Below, one piece after another: positions 24,795 through 32,465 of a stretch of 64,000 nucleotides of DNA (positions are counted from its first letter, which is position 1; every line of letters begins with the position of its first letter). Made by a program: the position numbers and the translations under genes. Source of the DNA: JBNKHG01 sp050290225 (GTDB taxonomy: Bacteria; Pseudomonadota; Gammaproteobacteria; Pseudomonadales; Cellvibrionaceae); assembly GCA_050290225.1 (NCBI GenBank), contig JBNKHG010000007.1:1-64000 (forward strand), read 5' to 3'. The notes under the pieces were generated by a model, which worked only from the letters and a program-made list of their open reading frames with translations, was not told where the DNA came from and made no database searches.

Positions 24795-26216
24795 ATGACG
24801 CATGCTGATTTGACTCTGGTACAAAGAGCAAGTCGAGGCTTATGGTTGGGCCTTCTAATGATGATGACTCTGGTAGCTGCCGCCAGTGCGAGGGGGTTAC
24901 CTGAGTTTACTGACCTGATTGAGAAGGCCTCGCCAGCGGTCGTCAAAATCAATACGGTTGAGCGGGCTCGCTCACGTGGCCAATATCAACTTCCGCAAGA
25001 TCAGGATATCCCAGATATTTTCCGCCACCTGCTGGAGCCGCGCCGTAATCCTGAGCGCAATATCCGTTCTATGGGGTCGGGTTTTATTATTTCCGAGGAT
25101 GGTTACGTCCTTACCAATAACCACGTGGTTGATGGCGCTGATGAGATTATGGTGCGCTTGATCGACCGTCGGGAGTTCGAAGCCCAGGTAGTGGGTCGTG
25201 ACGAACGTTCCGATTTGGCTTTGCTAAAAATCGATGCGAAGAAATTGCCGGTATTGAAGTTCGCCAAGCCCGAGCAGTTAAAAGTGGGAGAGTGGGTGGT
25301 TGCCATTGGTTCCCCCTTTGGTCTGGATTTTTCGGCGAGTGCAGGTATTGTCAGCGCCATTGGCCGCAGTATCCCGACCGAGCGCAATGAAAACTATGTG
25401 CCCTTTATCCAGACGGACGTCGCTATTAACCCCGGCAATTCCGGCGGACCGTTGTTCAATTTGGACGGCGAAGTCGTGGGCATCAATTCGCAAATTTATA
25501 CTCGCTCCGGCGGCTCAATCGGTTTGTCTTTCGCCATTCCTACAAGTGTGGCATTGGGGGTGGTTGAACAACTGAAAGAAAAGGGCCGTGTGGACAGGGG
25601 TTGGCTTGGAGTGGTGATCCAGGAAGTGGATCGCAACCTTGCGGATTCCTTTGGTCTTGCCAAACCGATGGGGGCATTGGTGGCACAGGTGGAACCTGAA
25701 GGCCCTGCGGATCGGTCGGGAATCAGGGTGGGGGATGTCATAGTCAGTTTCGGCGGGTTCCCAATCAACGAGTCCGGCGATCTGCCTCATGTGGTCGGAC
25801 GTACAACTCCCGGTAAATCTGTACCGGTGAAGGTGATGCGTGAAGGAAAGCCCAAGACCATTTCAGTGGAAGTAGGTACCCTGAGTGGTACTGATGAGGA
25901 GCCTGAAACGGCCAGCAATACGCCGGAAGTTGTGGGCGGACGCCTGGGACTGGTGGTTGATGAAATTGATGAACGCCAGAAAAAAGCCTGGCAGATCAAT
26001 GGCGGTGTTGTCGTCAAGCAGGTTCGCCGCGACGGACCTGGGGCCCATGCGGGTTTGCGTCCGGGCGATGTGATTGCCCAGTTGGGTTTTAGTGAGATTG
26101 ATTCGCTGGAGGCCTTTGAGCAGGTCGAGGCGGAATTGCCGGCCAATAGTCTGATGCCAGTGCGGTTTTTCCGTCGAGGTCGACCGGCATTTCGGACGAT
26201 TATCATTAAAGAGTAG
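24795..26216 (+). CDS. mucD: Periplasmic serine protease MucD (DegP/HtrA family)
   Basis: HtrA-type protease/chaperone of 473 residues. An N-terminal signal segment (about residues 15-34) is followed by a trypsin-like domain with catalytic triad His110 (LTNNHVVDGAD), Asp140 (ERSDLALLKID) and Ser216 (NPGNSGGP), then two PDZ domains (about residues 270-360 and 385-465). It degrades misfolded envelope proteins and dampens AlgU signalling. It is the last gene of the algU-mucABCD cluster. Confidence 0.95.
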   Translation: MTHADLTLVQRASRGLWLGLLMMMTLVAAASARGLPEFTDLIEKASPAVVKINTVERARSRGQYQLPQDQDIPDIFRHLLEPRRNPERNIRSMGSGFIISEDGYVLTNNHVVDGADEIMVRLIDRREFEAQVVGRDERSDLALLKIDAKKLPVLKFAKPEQLKVGEWVVAIGSPFGLDFSASAGIVSAIGRSIPTERNENYVPFIQTDVAINPGNSGGPLFNLDGEVVGINSQIYTRSGGSIGLSFAIPTSVALGVVEQLKEKGRVDRGWLGVVIQEVDRNLADSFGLAKPMGALVAQVEPEGPADRSGIRVGDVIVSFGGFPINESGDLPHVVGRTTPGKSVPVKVMREGKPKTISVEVGTLSGTDEEPETASNTPEVVGGRLGLVVDEIDERQKKAWQINGGVVVKQVRRDGPGAHAGLRPGDVIAQLGFSEIDSLEAFEQVEAELPANSLMPVRFFRRGRPAFRTIIIKE

Positions 26217-26599
26217 CAACAGTTCTTTTCTTCCATAGTGAAGTTTATCCAGATCTGAACATGTAGAGGGTTTTTTTGGGGGGCGGGGGCGAGGCGCCCC
26301 CCTCTAAAACACCTACCTGGGCCTCGATTGTCACGTCGATGCCCGGGTGCCTTGCTCCGCGGCTTCTGAATCGTGCGGTCGCTGCAGTCAGCGCCCAGGT
26401 TTTGGTCTGCCCCCCCCCCCACCTTTTGGCAGTCTAATCGCATTTGCCAAGCTTTAAATTCAAAAACAGCCCTCAAACCCAGAATATAAGTTAGCCCCCC
26501 AGCCTCAAATACGGTAAACTTGCGCCCTTGATGTGGTTGGACATGACCACTAACTGTTTGATTTTATTACCACTTTTTAATTGCAGTACATTACCCGTC
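26217..26599. other. mucD-lepA intergenic region with homopolymer G and C runs
   Basis: No gene is seen. It contains T7 (26271-26277) directly followed by G6, C, G5, then a mirror run of C6. GGGGGGCG (26278-26285) pairs with CGCCCCCC (26295-26302) in a strong hairpin without a following T-tract. A run of 11 C occurs at 26410-26420. Such runs are candidates for length variation or assembly error. The lepA frame is open from 26528, but that part is not lepA-like. Confidence 0.6.
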
Positions 26600-28399
26600 G
26601 TGACTGATCTCAGCCATATCCGTAATTTTTCCATTATTGCCCATATCGACCACGGCAAATCCACCATTGCCGATCGGTTTATTCAGGTATGCGGCGGCCT
26701 CACAGAACGTGAAATGGCCGAACAGGTGCTCGACTCCATGGATATCGAGCGCGAACGGGGGATCACCATTAAAGCCCAGAGTGTGACCCTTAACTATAAA
26801 GCTCGCGATGGTAAAACCTACCAACTCAACTTTATTGACACCCCGGGCCATGTGGACTTCTCCTACGAAGTGTCCCGCTCGCTGTTTGCCTGCGAGGGCG
26901 CATTGCTGGTGGTGGATGCAGCCCAGGGTGTGGAAGCCCAGTCGGTGGCCAACTGTTATACCGCCATAGAACAGGGTCTGGAAGTTATTCCAGTACTTAA
27001 CAAAATGGATCTGCCCCAGGCGGAGCCGGATCGGGTGGTACAGGAAATCGAGGACATTATTGGCATCGACGCGACAGAGGCAGTCAAGTGCAGTGCCAAG
27101 TCCGGTTTGGGCATGGAAGATGTGCTCGAAGAGCTGGTGCGTCTGGTGCCGCCGCCGGAAGGCGATGTCGACGCTCCCCTGCAGGCCCTGATCATCGACT
27201 CCTGGTTTGACAATTACCTGGGGGTGGTTTCCCTGGTGCGGGTCAAGCAAGGGACTCTCAAGGTCAAAGATAAAATTATGACAAAATCGATCGGTCGCGC
27301 CCATGTGGTCGACAGCGTCGGTGTCTTTACGCCCAAGCGTCTGGAAACCAAAGCGCTCAAGGCGGGAGAAGTGGGCTTTGTCGTTGCCGGCATCAAGGAT
27401 ATTCACGGTGCTCCGGTGGGGGACACCCTTGTCCACGAAAAATCCGATAATGTGGAAGCCCTGCCGGGTTTCCAGAAGGTCAAACCCCAGGTCTACGCCG
27501 GTCTTTTCCCCGTCAGCTCCGATGACTACGAAGCTTTTCGCGAGGCATTGGCCAAGCTGACCCTGAATGACGCCTCGCTGTTTTATGAACCCGAGAGTTC
27601 CGATGCCCTCGGATTCGGCTTCCGTTGTGGTTTCCTCGGTATGCTTCACATGGAGATTATCCAGGAGCGATTGGAGCGAGAGTACAACCTGGACCTGATT
27701 ACTACCGCCCCGACCGTGGTCTACGAAGTGCTCAGGACTGACGGAGAGGTAGTTTATGTGGATAACCCTTCCAAACTGCCGGATACCGGTCTGATTCAGG
27801 AGATGCGGGAACCGATCGTGGAAGCCACGATCCTGGTACCCAAGGAGCATCTGGGATCTGTGATCACACTGTGTATCGACAAACGCGGTATTCAAAAAGA
27901 TATGCAGTACCTGGGCGGTCAGGTACAGGTGCACTATGAGCTGCCCATGAACGAAGTGGTGATGGATTTCTTCGACAAATTGAAATCTGTCAGTCGCGGA
28001 TTTGCCTCTCTGGATTATGGTTTTGTGCGCTTTGATCCCGCCAAGCTAGTGCGCCTGGATGTGCTGATCAACGGCGAAAAGGTCGACGCCCTGGCGTTGA
28101 TTGTCCATCGCGATAACGCTCAATACAAAGGGCGTGCATTGGCTGACAAAATGAAGGAGCTGATTCCACGGCAGATGTTTGACGTTGCCATCCAGGCCGC
28201 CATAGGAGGACAGGTCATTGCTCGTACAACGGTCAAAGCATTGCGCAAAAATGTCACCGCCAAATGTTACGGTGGTGACGTTACCCGTAAGAAAAAGCTG
28301 TTGGAAAAACAGAAGGCGGGTAAGAAACGTATGAAGCAGGTGGGTAAGGTGGAAATTCCCCAGGAAGCCTTTCTCGCGGTACTCAAAGTCGATAATTAA
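26600..28399 (+). CDS. lepA: Elongation factor 4 (back-translocase LepA)
   Basis: Ribosome-binding GTPase of 599 residues, exactly the E. coli length, when started at GTG 26600 (VTDLSHIRNFSIIAHIDHG). G1 AHIDHGKST, G2 RGITI, G3 DTPGHVDF, G4 NKMDL are visible, followed by domains II, III, V and the unique C-terminal domain (TVKALRKNVTAKCYGGD, KKRMKQVGKVEIPQEAFLAVL). The longer frame to 26528 adds a hydrophobic run that the family lacks. First gene of lepA-lepB-DUF4845-rnc-era-recO. Confidence 0.95.
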   Translation: MTDLSHIRNFSIIAHIDHGKSTIADRFIQVCGGLTEREMAEQVLDSMDIERERGITIKAQSVTLNYKARDGKTYQLNFIDTPGHVDFSYEVSRSLFACEGALLVVDAAQGVEAQSVANCYTAIEQGLEVIPVLNKMDLPQAEPDRVVQEIEDIIGIDATEAVKCSAKSGLGMEDVLEELVRLVPPPEGDVDAPLQALIIDSWFDNYLGVVSLVRVKQGTLKVKDKIMTKSIGRAHVVDSVGVFTPKRLETKALKAGEVGFVVAGIKDIHGAPVGDTLVHEKSDNVEALPGFQKVKPQVYAGLFPVSSDDYEAFREALAKLTLNDASLFYEPESSDALGFGFRCGFLGMLHMEIIQERLEREYNLDLITTAPTVVYEVLRTDGEVVYVDNPSKLPDTGLIQEMREPIVEATILVPKEHLGSVITLCIDKRGIQKDMQYLGGQVQVHYELPMNEVVMDFFDKLKSVSRGFASLDYGFVRFDPAKLVRLDVLINGEKVDALALIVHRDNAQYKGRALADKMKELIPRQMFDVAIQAAIGGQVIARTTVKALRKNVTAKCYGGDVTRKKKLLEKQKAGKKRMKQVGKVEIPQEAFLAVLKVDN

Positions 28400-28407
28400 G
28401 AGGCGAT

Positions 28408-29253
28408 ATGGACATCAATTTTCCACTGATCCTGGTATTGCTGGTTTTTGTCAGCGGCATTATCTGGTTGTTTGATTGGTTGTTGCTAGCCAAGAAGCGC
28501 AGGGTCGCTGTGGCGTCGGTTGAAAATCAGTTTGCCGATTTGGATATCGCCGACGAGCAGCGCCAACAAGCCTTTGAAACAGCCAAATTCGCTGCGGAAA
28601 AAGAACCGGTTGCAGTTGAGTATGCCAAGTCCTTTTTTCCCGTGCTATTTATTGTGCTGGTATTACGTTCCTTTTTGGTGGAACCCTTCCAGATCCCATC
28701 GGCGTCCATGGTGCCGACGCTGCAGATCGGTGATTTTATCCTGGTAAACAAGTTTACCTACGGCATTCGGCTACCGGTATTGCGCACTAAGGTTGTAGAG
28801 ATCAACCAGCCGAGGCGCGGTGAAGTGATGGTGTTTTTTCCTCCCCATAAACCAGACACCTATTTTATCAAGCGCGTGATCGGCCTGCCCGGGGATGAAA
28901 TCCGCTATATTAATAATGTGCTCTATATAAACGGTGAGAAAATGCCCCAGAAGTTGGTGGCTGCACTGCCTCCAGCCGACCCCAAATTCCACTTGATGGA
29001 GGAGAATCTGGAGGGTGTTACCCACGCTATGCGCAAGCATGTAGTACCGGGCCGTTTCAGCCGTAATGGCAGTTGGGTGGTGCCGCAAGGCCATTACTTT
29101 ATGATGGGCGATAACCGGGATAACAGCTCGGATAGTCGTGACTGGGGGCCGGTGCCTGAGAAGGATATTGTCGGTAAAGCTTTTGGTATCTGGATGCACT
29201 GGGAGTCGTTATTCAGCCTACCCAGTTTTAACCGGGTGGGTGGTATACAGTAA
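28408..29253 (+). CDS. lepB: Signal peptidase I
   Basis: Cleaves signal peptides of exported proteins at the outer face of the inner membrane. The 281-residue protein has two N-terminal membrane segments (residues 6-26 and about 75-92). The catalytic dyad is visible: Ser100 in IPSASMVPTL and Lys155 in YFIKRVIGLPGD. The box E region GDNRDNSSDSRDWG is intact. It begins 8 bp after lepA. Confidence 0.96.
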   Translation: MDINFPLILVLLVFVSGIIWLFDWLLLAKKRRVAVASVENQFADLDIADEQRQQAFETAKFAAEKEPVAVEYAKSFFPVLFIVLVLRSFLVEPFQIPSASMVPTLQIGDFILVNKFTYGIRLPVLRTKVVEINQPRRGEVMVFFPPHKPDTYFIKRVIGLPGDEIRYINNVLYINGEKMPQKLVAALPPADPKFHLMEENLEGVTHAMRKHVVPGRFSRNGSWVVPQGHYFMMGDNRDNSSDSRDWGPVPEKDIVGKAFGIWMHWESLFSLPSFNRVGGIQ

Positions 29254-29317
29254 CGCTTTGTTACTCAACTGAGCGGTGCCTATGGGACAGCGATTATAAA
29301 AACAAGAGGACTGGCTT

Positions 29318-29722
29318 ATGAAAAGTTTGCGTTATCAAGCAGGATTATCCAGCATCGGTTGGCTGCTGGTGATTGTTCTGGTTGGCTTTGGATTGTTGTG
29401 TTCCTTCAAAATGATTCCGGCTTATGTGGAGAATCGATTCATCCAGGAAGCCTTGCGTTCACTGCCCACTGGAGACGAGTTGACGGACATGACCAAAGGT
29501 GAAATTAAAAGAAGCTTGTCCAATTTTTACACGATTAATAATGTGCGCTCTGCGGGTTCTAGCCAAATAGAAGTCGAACGAACGCAGAATAAAACCCTGG
29601 TCAATATCAATTACGAAGTGAGAGTGCCATTGATCTACAACATCGATGTGGTGATGCGCTTTGTAAATCAACTGGATAGCTCCAGGCCGGACGAATGCTG
29701 CAAGCCCGAAAGTGACAACTGA
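29318..29722 (+). CDS. DUF4845 family membrane-anchored protein
   Basis: A 134-residue protein with a single N-terminal membrane helix (SIGWLLVIVLVGFGLLCSFKM) and a small extracytoplasmic domain. The DUF4845 family is almost always between lepB and rnc in gammaproteobacteria, but its function is unknown. An AAGAGGA ribosome-binding site precedes the ATG. The 3' end overlaps the rnc start by 11 bp. Confidence 0.88.
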   Translation: MKSLRYQAGLSSIGWLLVIVLVGFGLLCSFKMIPAYVENRFIQEALRSLPTGDELTDMTKGEIKRSLSNFYTINNVRSAGSSQIEVERTQNKTLVNINYEVRVPLIYNIDVVMRFVNQLDSSRPDECCKPESDN

Positions 29723-30398
29723 TCTAATCAAACAGCGCCTGCTTAATCGCCTAGGCTACGAATTCCGAAATCCTGCATTGGTGGAACAAGCTTTGACCCA
29801 CCGTAGCTGCGGGGCGCACAACAATGAACGCCTGGAATTTCTGGGTGACTCGATTCTAAACTTTAGCATTGGTGAAGCCCTGTACCGTAAGTTTCCGGAT
29901 GCCAAAGAGGGGCAGTTGAGTCGATTACGGGCCCAATTGGTGAAGGGGGAGACCCTGGCGGAAATCGCCCGTGAGTTTGAGTTGGGGGATAGCCTGAATC
30001 TGGGCGAAGGAGAATTGAAGAGCGGCGGATTTCGCCGCGACTCGATACTGGCGGACGCTGTTGAAGCCATTATAGGTGCGGTCTACGTGGACGGTGGAAT
30101 GGAGGCTTGCCGGGAACGTATTCTTTTTTGGTACCAGCAGCGTCTCGATACCATCTCCCTTGAAGAGACCCTCAAAGACCCGAAAACCCGTTTGCAGGAA
30201 TTGATGCAATCGCACCGTGAACCTTTGCCCCAGTACAAGGTAGTCAGTGTCGACGGCGAGGCCCACGCCCAGGTGTTTACCATTCAGTGCCATACCGCGC
30301 TTTTGCCCCAGCCCACGGAAGCCAAGGCATCCAGTCGGCGCACCGCTGAGAAGCTGGCGGCGGAAGAGGCACTGAAACTGATTCAGGCGAAGGGCTAG
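29712..30398 (+). CDS. rnc: Ribonuclease III
   Basis: Double-strand-specific endoribonuclease for rRNA processing and antisense-RNA decay. The 228-residue protein has the nuclease domain signature NERLEFLGDSILNFSIGEALY and the second metal site DAVEAIIGAVYVDGG, followed by a dsRNA-binding domain (DPKTRLQELMQ, SSRRTAEKLAAEEALKLI). The start is GTG 29712, inside the end of the preceding gene, implying translational coupling. It would also be the natural processor of small RNA-mRNA duplexes. Confidence 0.96.
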   Translation: MTTDLIKQRLLNRLGYEFRNPALVEQALTHRSCGAHNNERLEFLGDSILNFSIGEALYRKFPDAKEGQLSRLRAQLVKGETLAEIAREFELGDSLNLGEGELKSGGFRRDSILADAVEAIIGAVYVDGGMEACRERILFWYQQRLDTISLEETLKDPKTRLQELMQSHREPLPQYKVVSVDGEAHAQVFTIQCHTALLPQPTEAKASSRRTAEKLAAEEALKLIQAKG

Positions 30399-30399
30399 T

Positions 30400-31305
30400 A
30401 TGGCTGAGCAACATTCGCAAAAACGCTGTGGTTATGTTGCCATTGTCGGGAGGCCCAATGTGGGCAAGTCGACGCTGCTTAATCACCTGCTGGGGCAGAA
30501 AATCAGTATCACATCGCGCAAGCCCCAAACTACCCGTAATAACGTGCTGGGTATCAAAACGGAAGACGATGTGCAGATTATCTTTGTGGATACCCCAGGC
30601 GTGCATCTCAATCATGCCAAAGCCATCAACCGGTATATGAACAGGGCTGCCAGTACCGCGATCAAGGACGTGGACCTGGTGGTATTCCTGGTGGATCGGT
30701 GCACCTGGAGCGATGAAGATGAAATGGTGGCCAAACAGCTGCGCAACTTGAAGTGTCCGATCCTGCTGGCCGTTAACAAGGTCGACAAGCTGGAAGATAA
30801 GGAGGAATTGCTGCCACATTTAAAGTTGTTGGCGGAGCAGCTTGAGGTGGAGGAGATTGTGCCCATTTCTGCATTGCGGGGTCACAATCTGGAACGCCTG
30901 GAGTCACTGATTATCGAGCGACTGCCTGAGGCTGCCCACTTTTTTCCTGAGGACCAGATTACCGATCGCAGTTCCCGGTTTATGGCGGCGGAAATTGTTC
31001 GCGAGAAAATCACCCGCCAGCTCGGCGACGAATTGCCCTATCAGATGGCGGTGGAGATTGAGGAATTTGGCTACGAGGGCAACGTGCTGCACATCAGTGC
31101 GTTGGTGCTTGTAGAGCGCAGTGGCCAAAAGAAAATCCTGATCGGTGACAAGGGTGCGAGGATCAAACTAATTGGTCAGGAGGCACGCATCGATATGGAA
31201 AATATGTTTGAGTCAAAAGTGATGCTTAATCTATGGGTCAAGGTGAAATCGGGTTGGTCCGATGATGAACGCGCGCTGCGCAGCCTCGGCTATGATGATG
31301 TCTAA
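30400..31305 (+). CDS. era: Ribosome-assembly GTPase Era
   Basis: Essential GTPase of 301 residues that binds 16S rRNA and assists 30S maturation. G1 GRPNVGKSTLLN, G3 DTPGVH and G4 NKVDKLED are present, and a C-terminal KH domain contains VLVERSGQKKILIGDKGARIK. It starts one base after the rnc stop. Confidence 0.97.
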   Translation: MAEQHSQKRCGYVAIVGRPNVGKSTLLNHLLGQKISITSRKPQTTRNNVLGIKTEDDVQIIFVDTPGVHLNHAKAINRYMNRAASTAIKDVDLVVFLVDRCTWSDEDEMVAKQLRNLKCPILLAVNKVDKLEDKEELLPHLKLLAEQLEVEEIVPISALRGHNLERLESLIIERLPEAAHFFPEDQITDRSSRFMAAEIVREKITRQLGDELPYQMAVEIEEFGYEGNVLHISALVLVERSGQKKILIGDKGARIKLIGQEARIDMENMFESKVMLNLWVKVKSGWSDDERALRSLGYDDV

Positions 31306-31332
31306 CGGTGGTTAAGTCCCGGGCGCTCAACC

Positions 31333-32064
31333 ATGCGTATCGAACTGCAACCGGCTTTCGTTTTACATAGCAAAGCCTACCGCGATACCAGTCTTATCGT
31401 TGAGTTCTTGACTCCCGATTATGGCCGGTTGGCGGTGGTTGCCAAAGGTGTGCGGGGCCGTAAGGGAAAATCTGCCAAACAGCAACTGACGCCTTTCCAG
31501 CCACTGGTGGTTTCCTGCCTGGGGAATGGTGAACTCAAAACCCTGACTGGTGCTGAACCTGCCGGAGTGCCCGTCTTCCTCTCCGGTAAAAAACTCTATA
31601 GCGCTCTATATCTGAATGAGCTGTTGATGCGACTGTTAATGCCGATGGATGCGCATCCCGAAATCCACCAGGCTTACAGCCATGCTCTCGATGATCTGGT
31701 TGGTCGGCTGGAAGAGAATCTTGAGCCGACATTGAGATCGTTTGAATTTCAATTGCTGGATGCCTTGGGGTACGCCCCCAATTTTGAAATCGATGCAATA
31801 AGTGGCGAGGAAATCGTGCCCGAGAGCTGTTATTGCTTCATTCCGGAAACAGGCTTTGCACTCAGCCCCCCGGATACGTTACCGCAGCAAACCATTTTTC
31901 GTGGGGCGGATCTACTCGCCATGGCATGTCTGGATTTTAGCGGCCTGGACGTCAGGCGGGCGGCAAAGCGGTTTACGCGCCAGGCATTGCATCCTCTCTT
32001 GGGGAATAAGCCACTCAAGAGTAGGGAACTGTTTCTGGCTCCCAAGTCAGATTCACAAACGTAG
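31333..32064 (+). CDS. recO: DNA repair protein RecO
   Basis: RecF-pathway mediator of 243 residues that loads RecA on SSB-coated DNA and anneals strands. N-terminal OB fold (PAFVLHSKAYRDTSLIVEFLTPDYGRL, split in strands) and the helical C-terminal domain with LLDALGYAPNFEID are recognisable. Unlike in many gammaproteobacteria, the next gene is acpS and not pdxJ. Confidence 0.92.
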   Translation: MRIELQPAFVLHSKAYRDTSLIVEFLTPDYGRLAVVAKGVRGRKGKSAKQQLTPFQPLVVSCLGNGELKTLTGAEPAGVPVFLSGKKLYSALYLNELLMRLLMPMDAHPEIHQAYSHALDDLVGRLEENLEPTLRSFEFQLLDALGYAPNFEIDAISGEEIVPESCYCFIPETGFALSPPDTLPQQTIFRGADLLAMACLDFSGLDVRRAAKRFTRQALHPLLGNKPLKSRELFLAPKSDSQT

Positions 32065-32074
32065 GAGTTGCCCC

Positions 32075-32452
32075 TTGATACGTGGTGTAGGTACCGATAT
32101 TGTCGAAATTGCCCGCATTGAATCCAGCCTGGAGCGACTTGGCGAGGCGTTTGCCAACCGTATTCTGACATCAACAGAGATGACCGACTTCAAACGGGCT
32201 GCTTTGCCCAACCATTTCCTTGCCAAACGTTTTGCCGCTAAGGAAGCAATGGGTAAGGCGCTTGGAACGGGAATTGGCCAGGGTGTCTCATGGCAACATA
32301 TGGAAGTTGTGCATGACGCTCTCGGCGCGCCCGCCTTTCGATTAACTGACCGTGCGGCTGAGCGTCTGGCTGAGCTCGGTGCGAGTTCTCACTATCTCAG
32401 CATCTCCGATGAGAGGACGTATGCTGTAGCCTTTGTGGTTATCAGCTCGTAG
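32075..32452 (+). CDS. acpS: Holo-[acyl-carrier-protein] synthase
   Basis: Transfers 4'-phosphopantetheine from CoA to acyl carrier protein. The 125-residue protein starts at TTG 32075 (LIRGVGTDIVEIARIE), 7 nt after an AGGAG ribosome-binding site. The Mg-binding GTDIVEI and catalytic FAAKEAMGKALGTG motifs are intact. An alternative longer frame from 31802 overlaps recO and is not real. Convergent with the gacS-like gene, 13 bp apart. Confidence 0.94.
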   Translation: MIRGVGTDIVEIARIESSLERLGEAFANRILTSTEMTDFKRAALPNHFLAKRFAAKEAMGKALGTGIGQGVSWQHMEVVHDALGAPAFRLTDRAAERLAELGASSHYLSISDERTYAVAFVVISS

Positions 32453-32465
32453 CAGTGTAAAGGTT

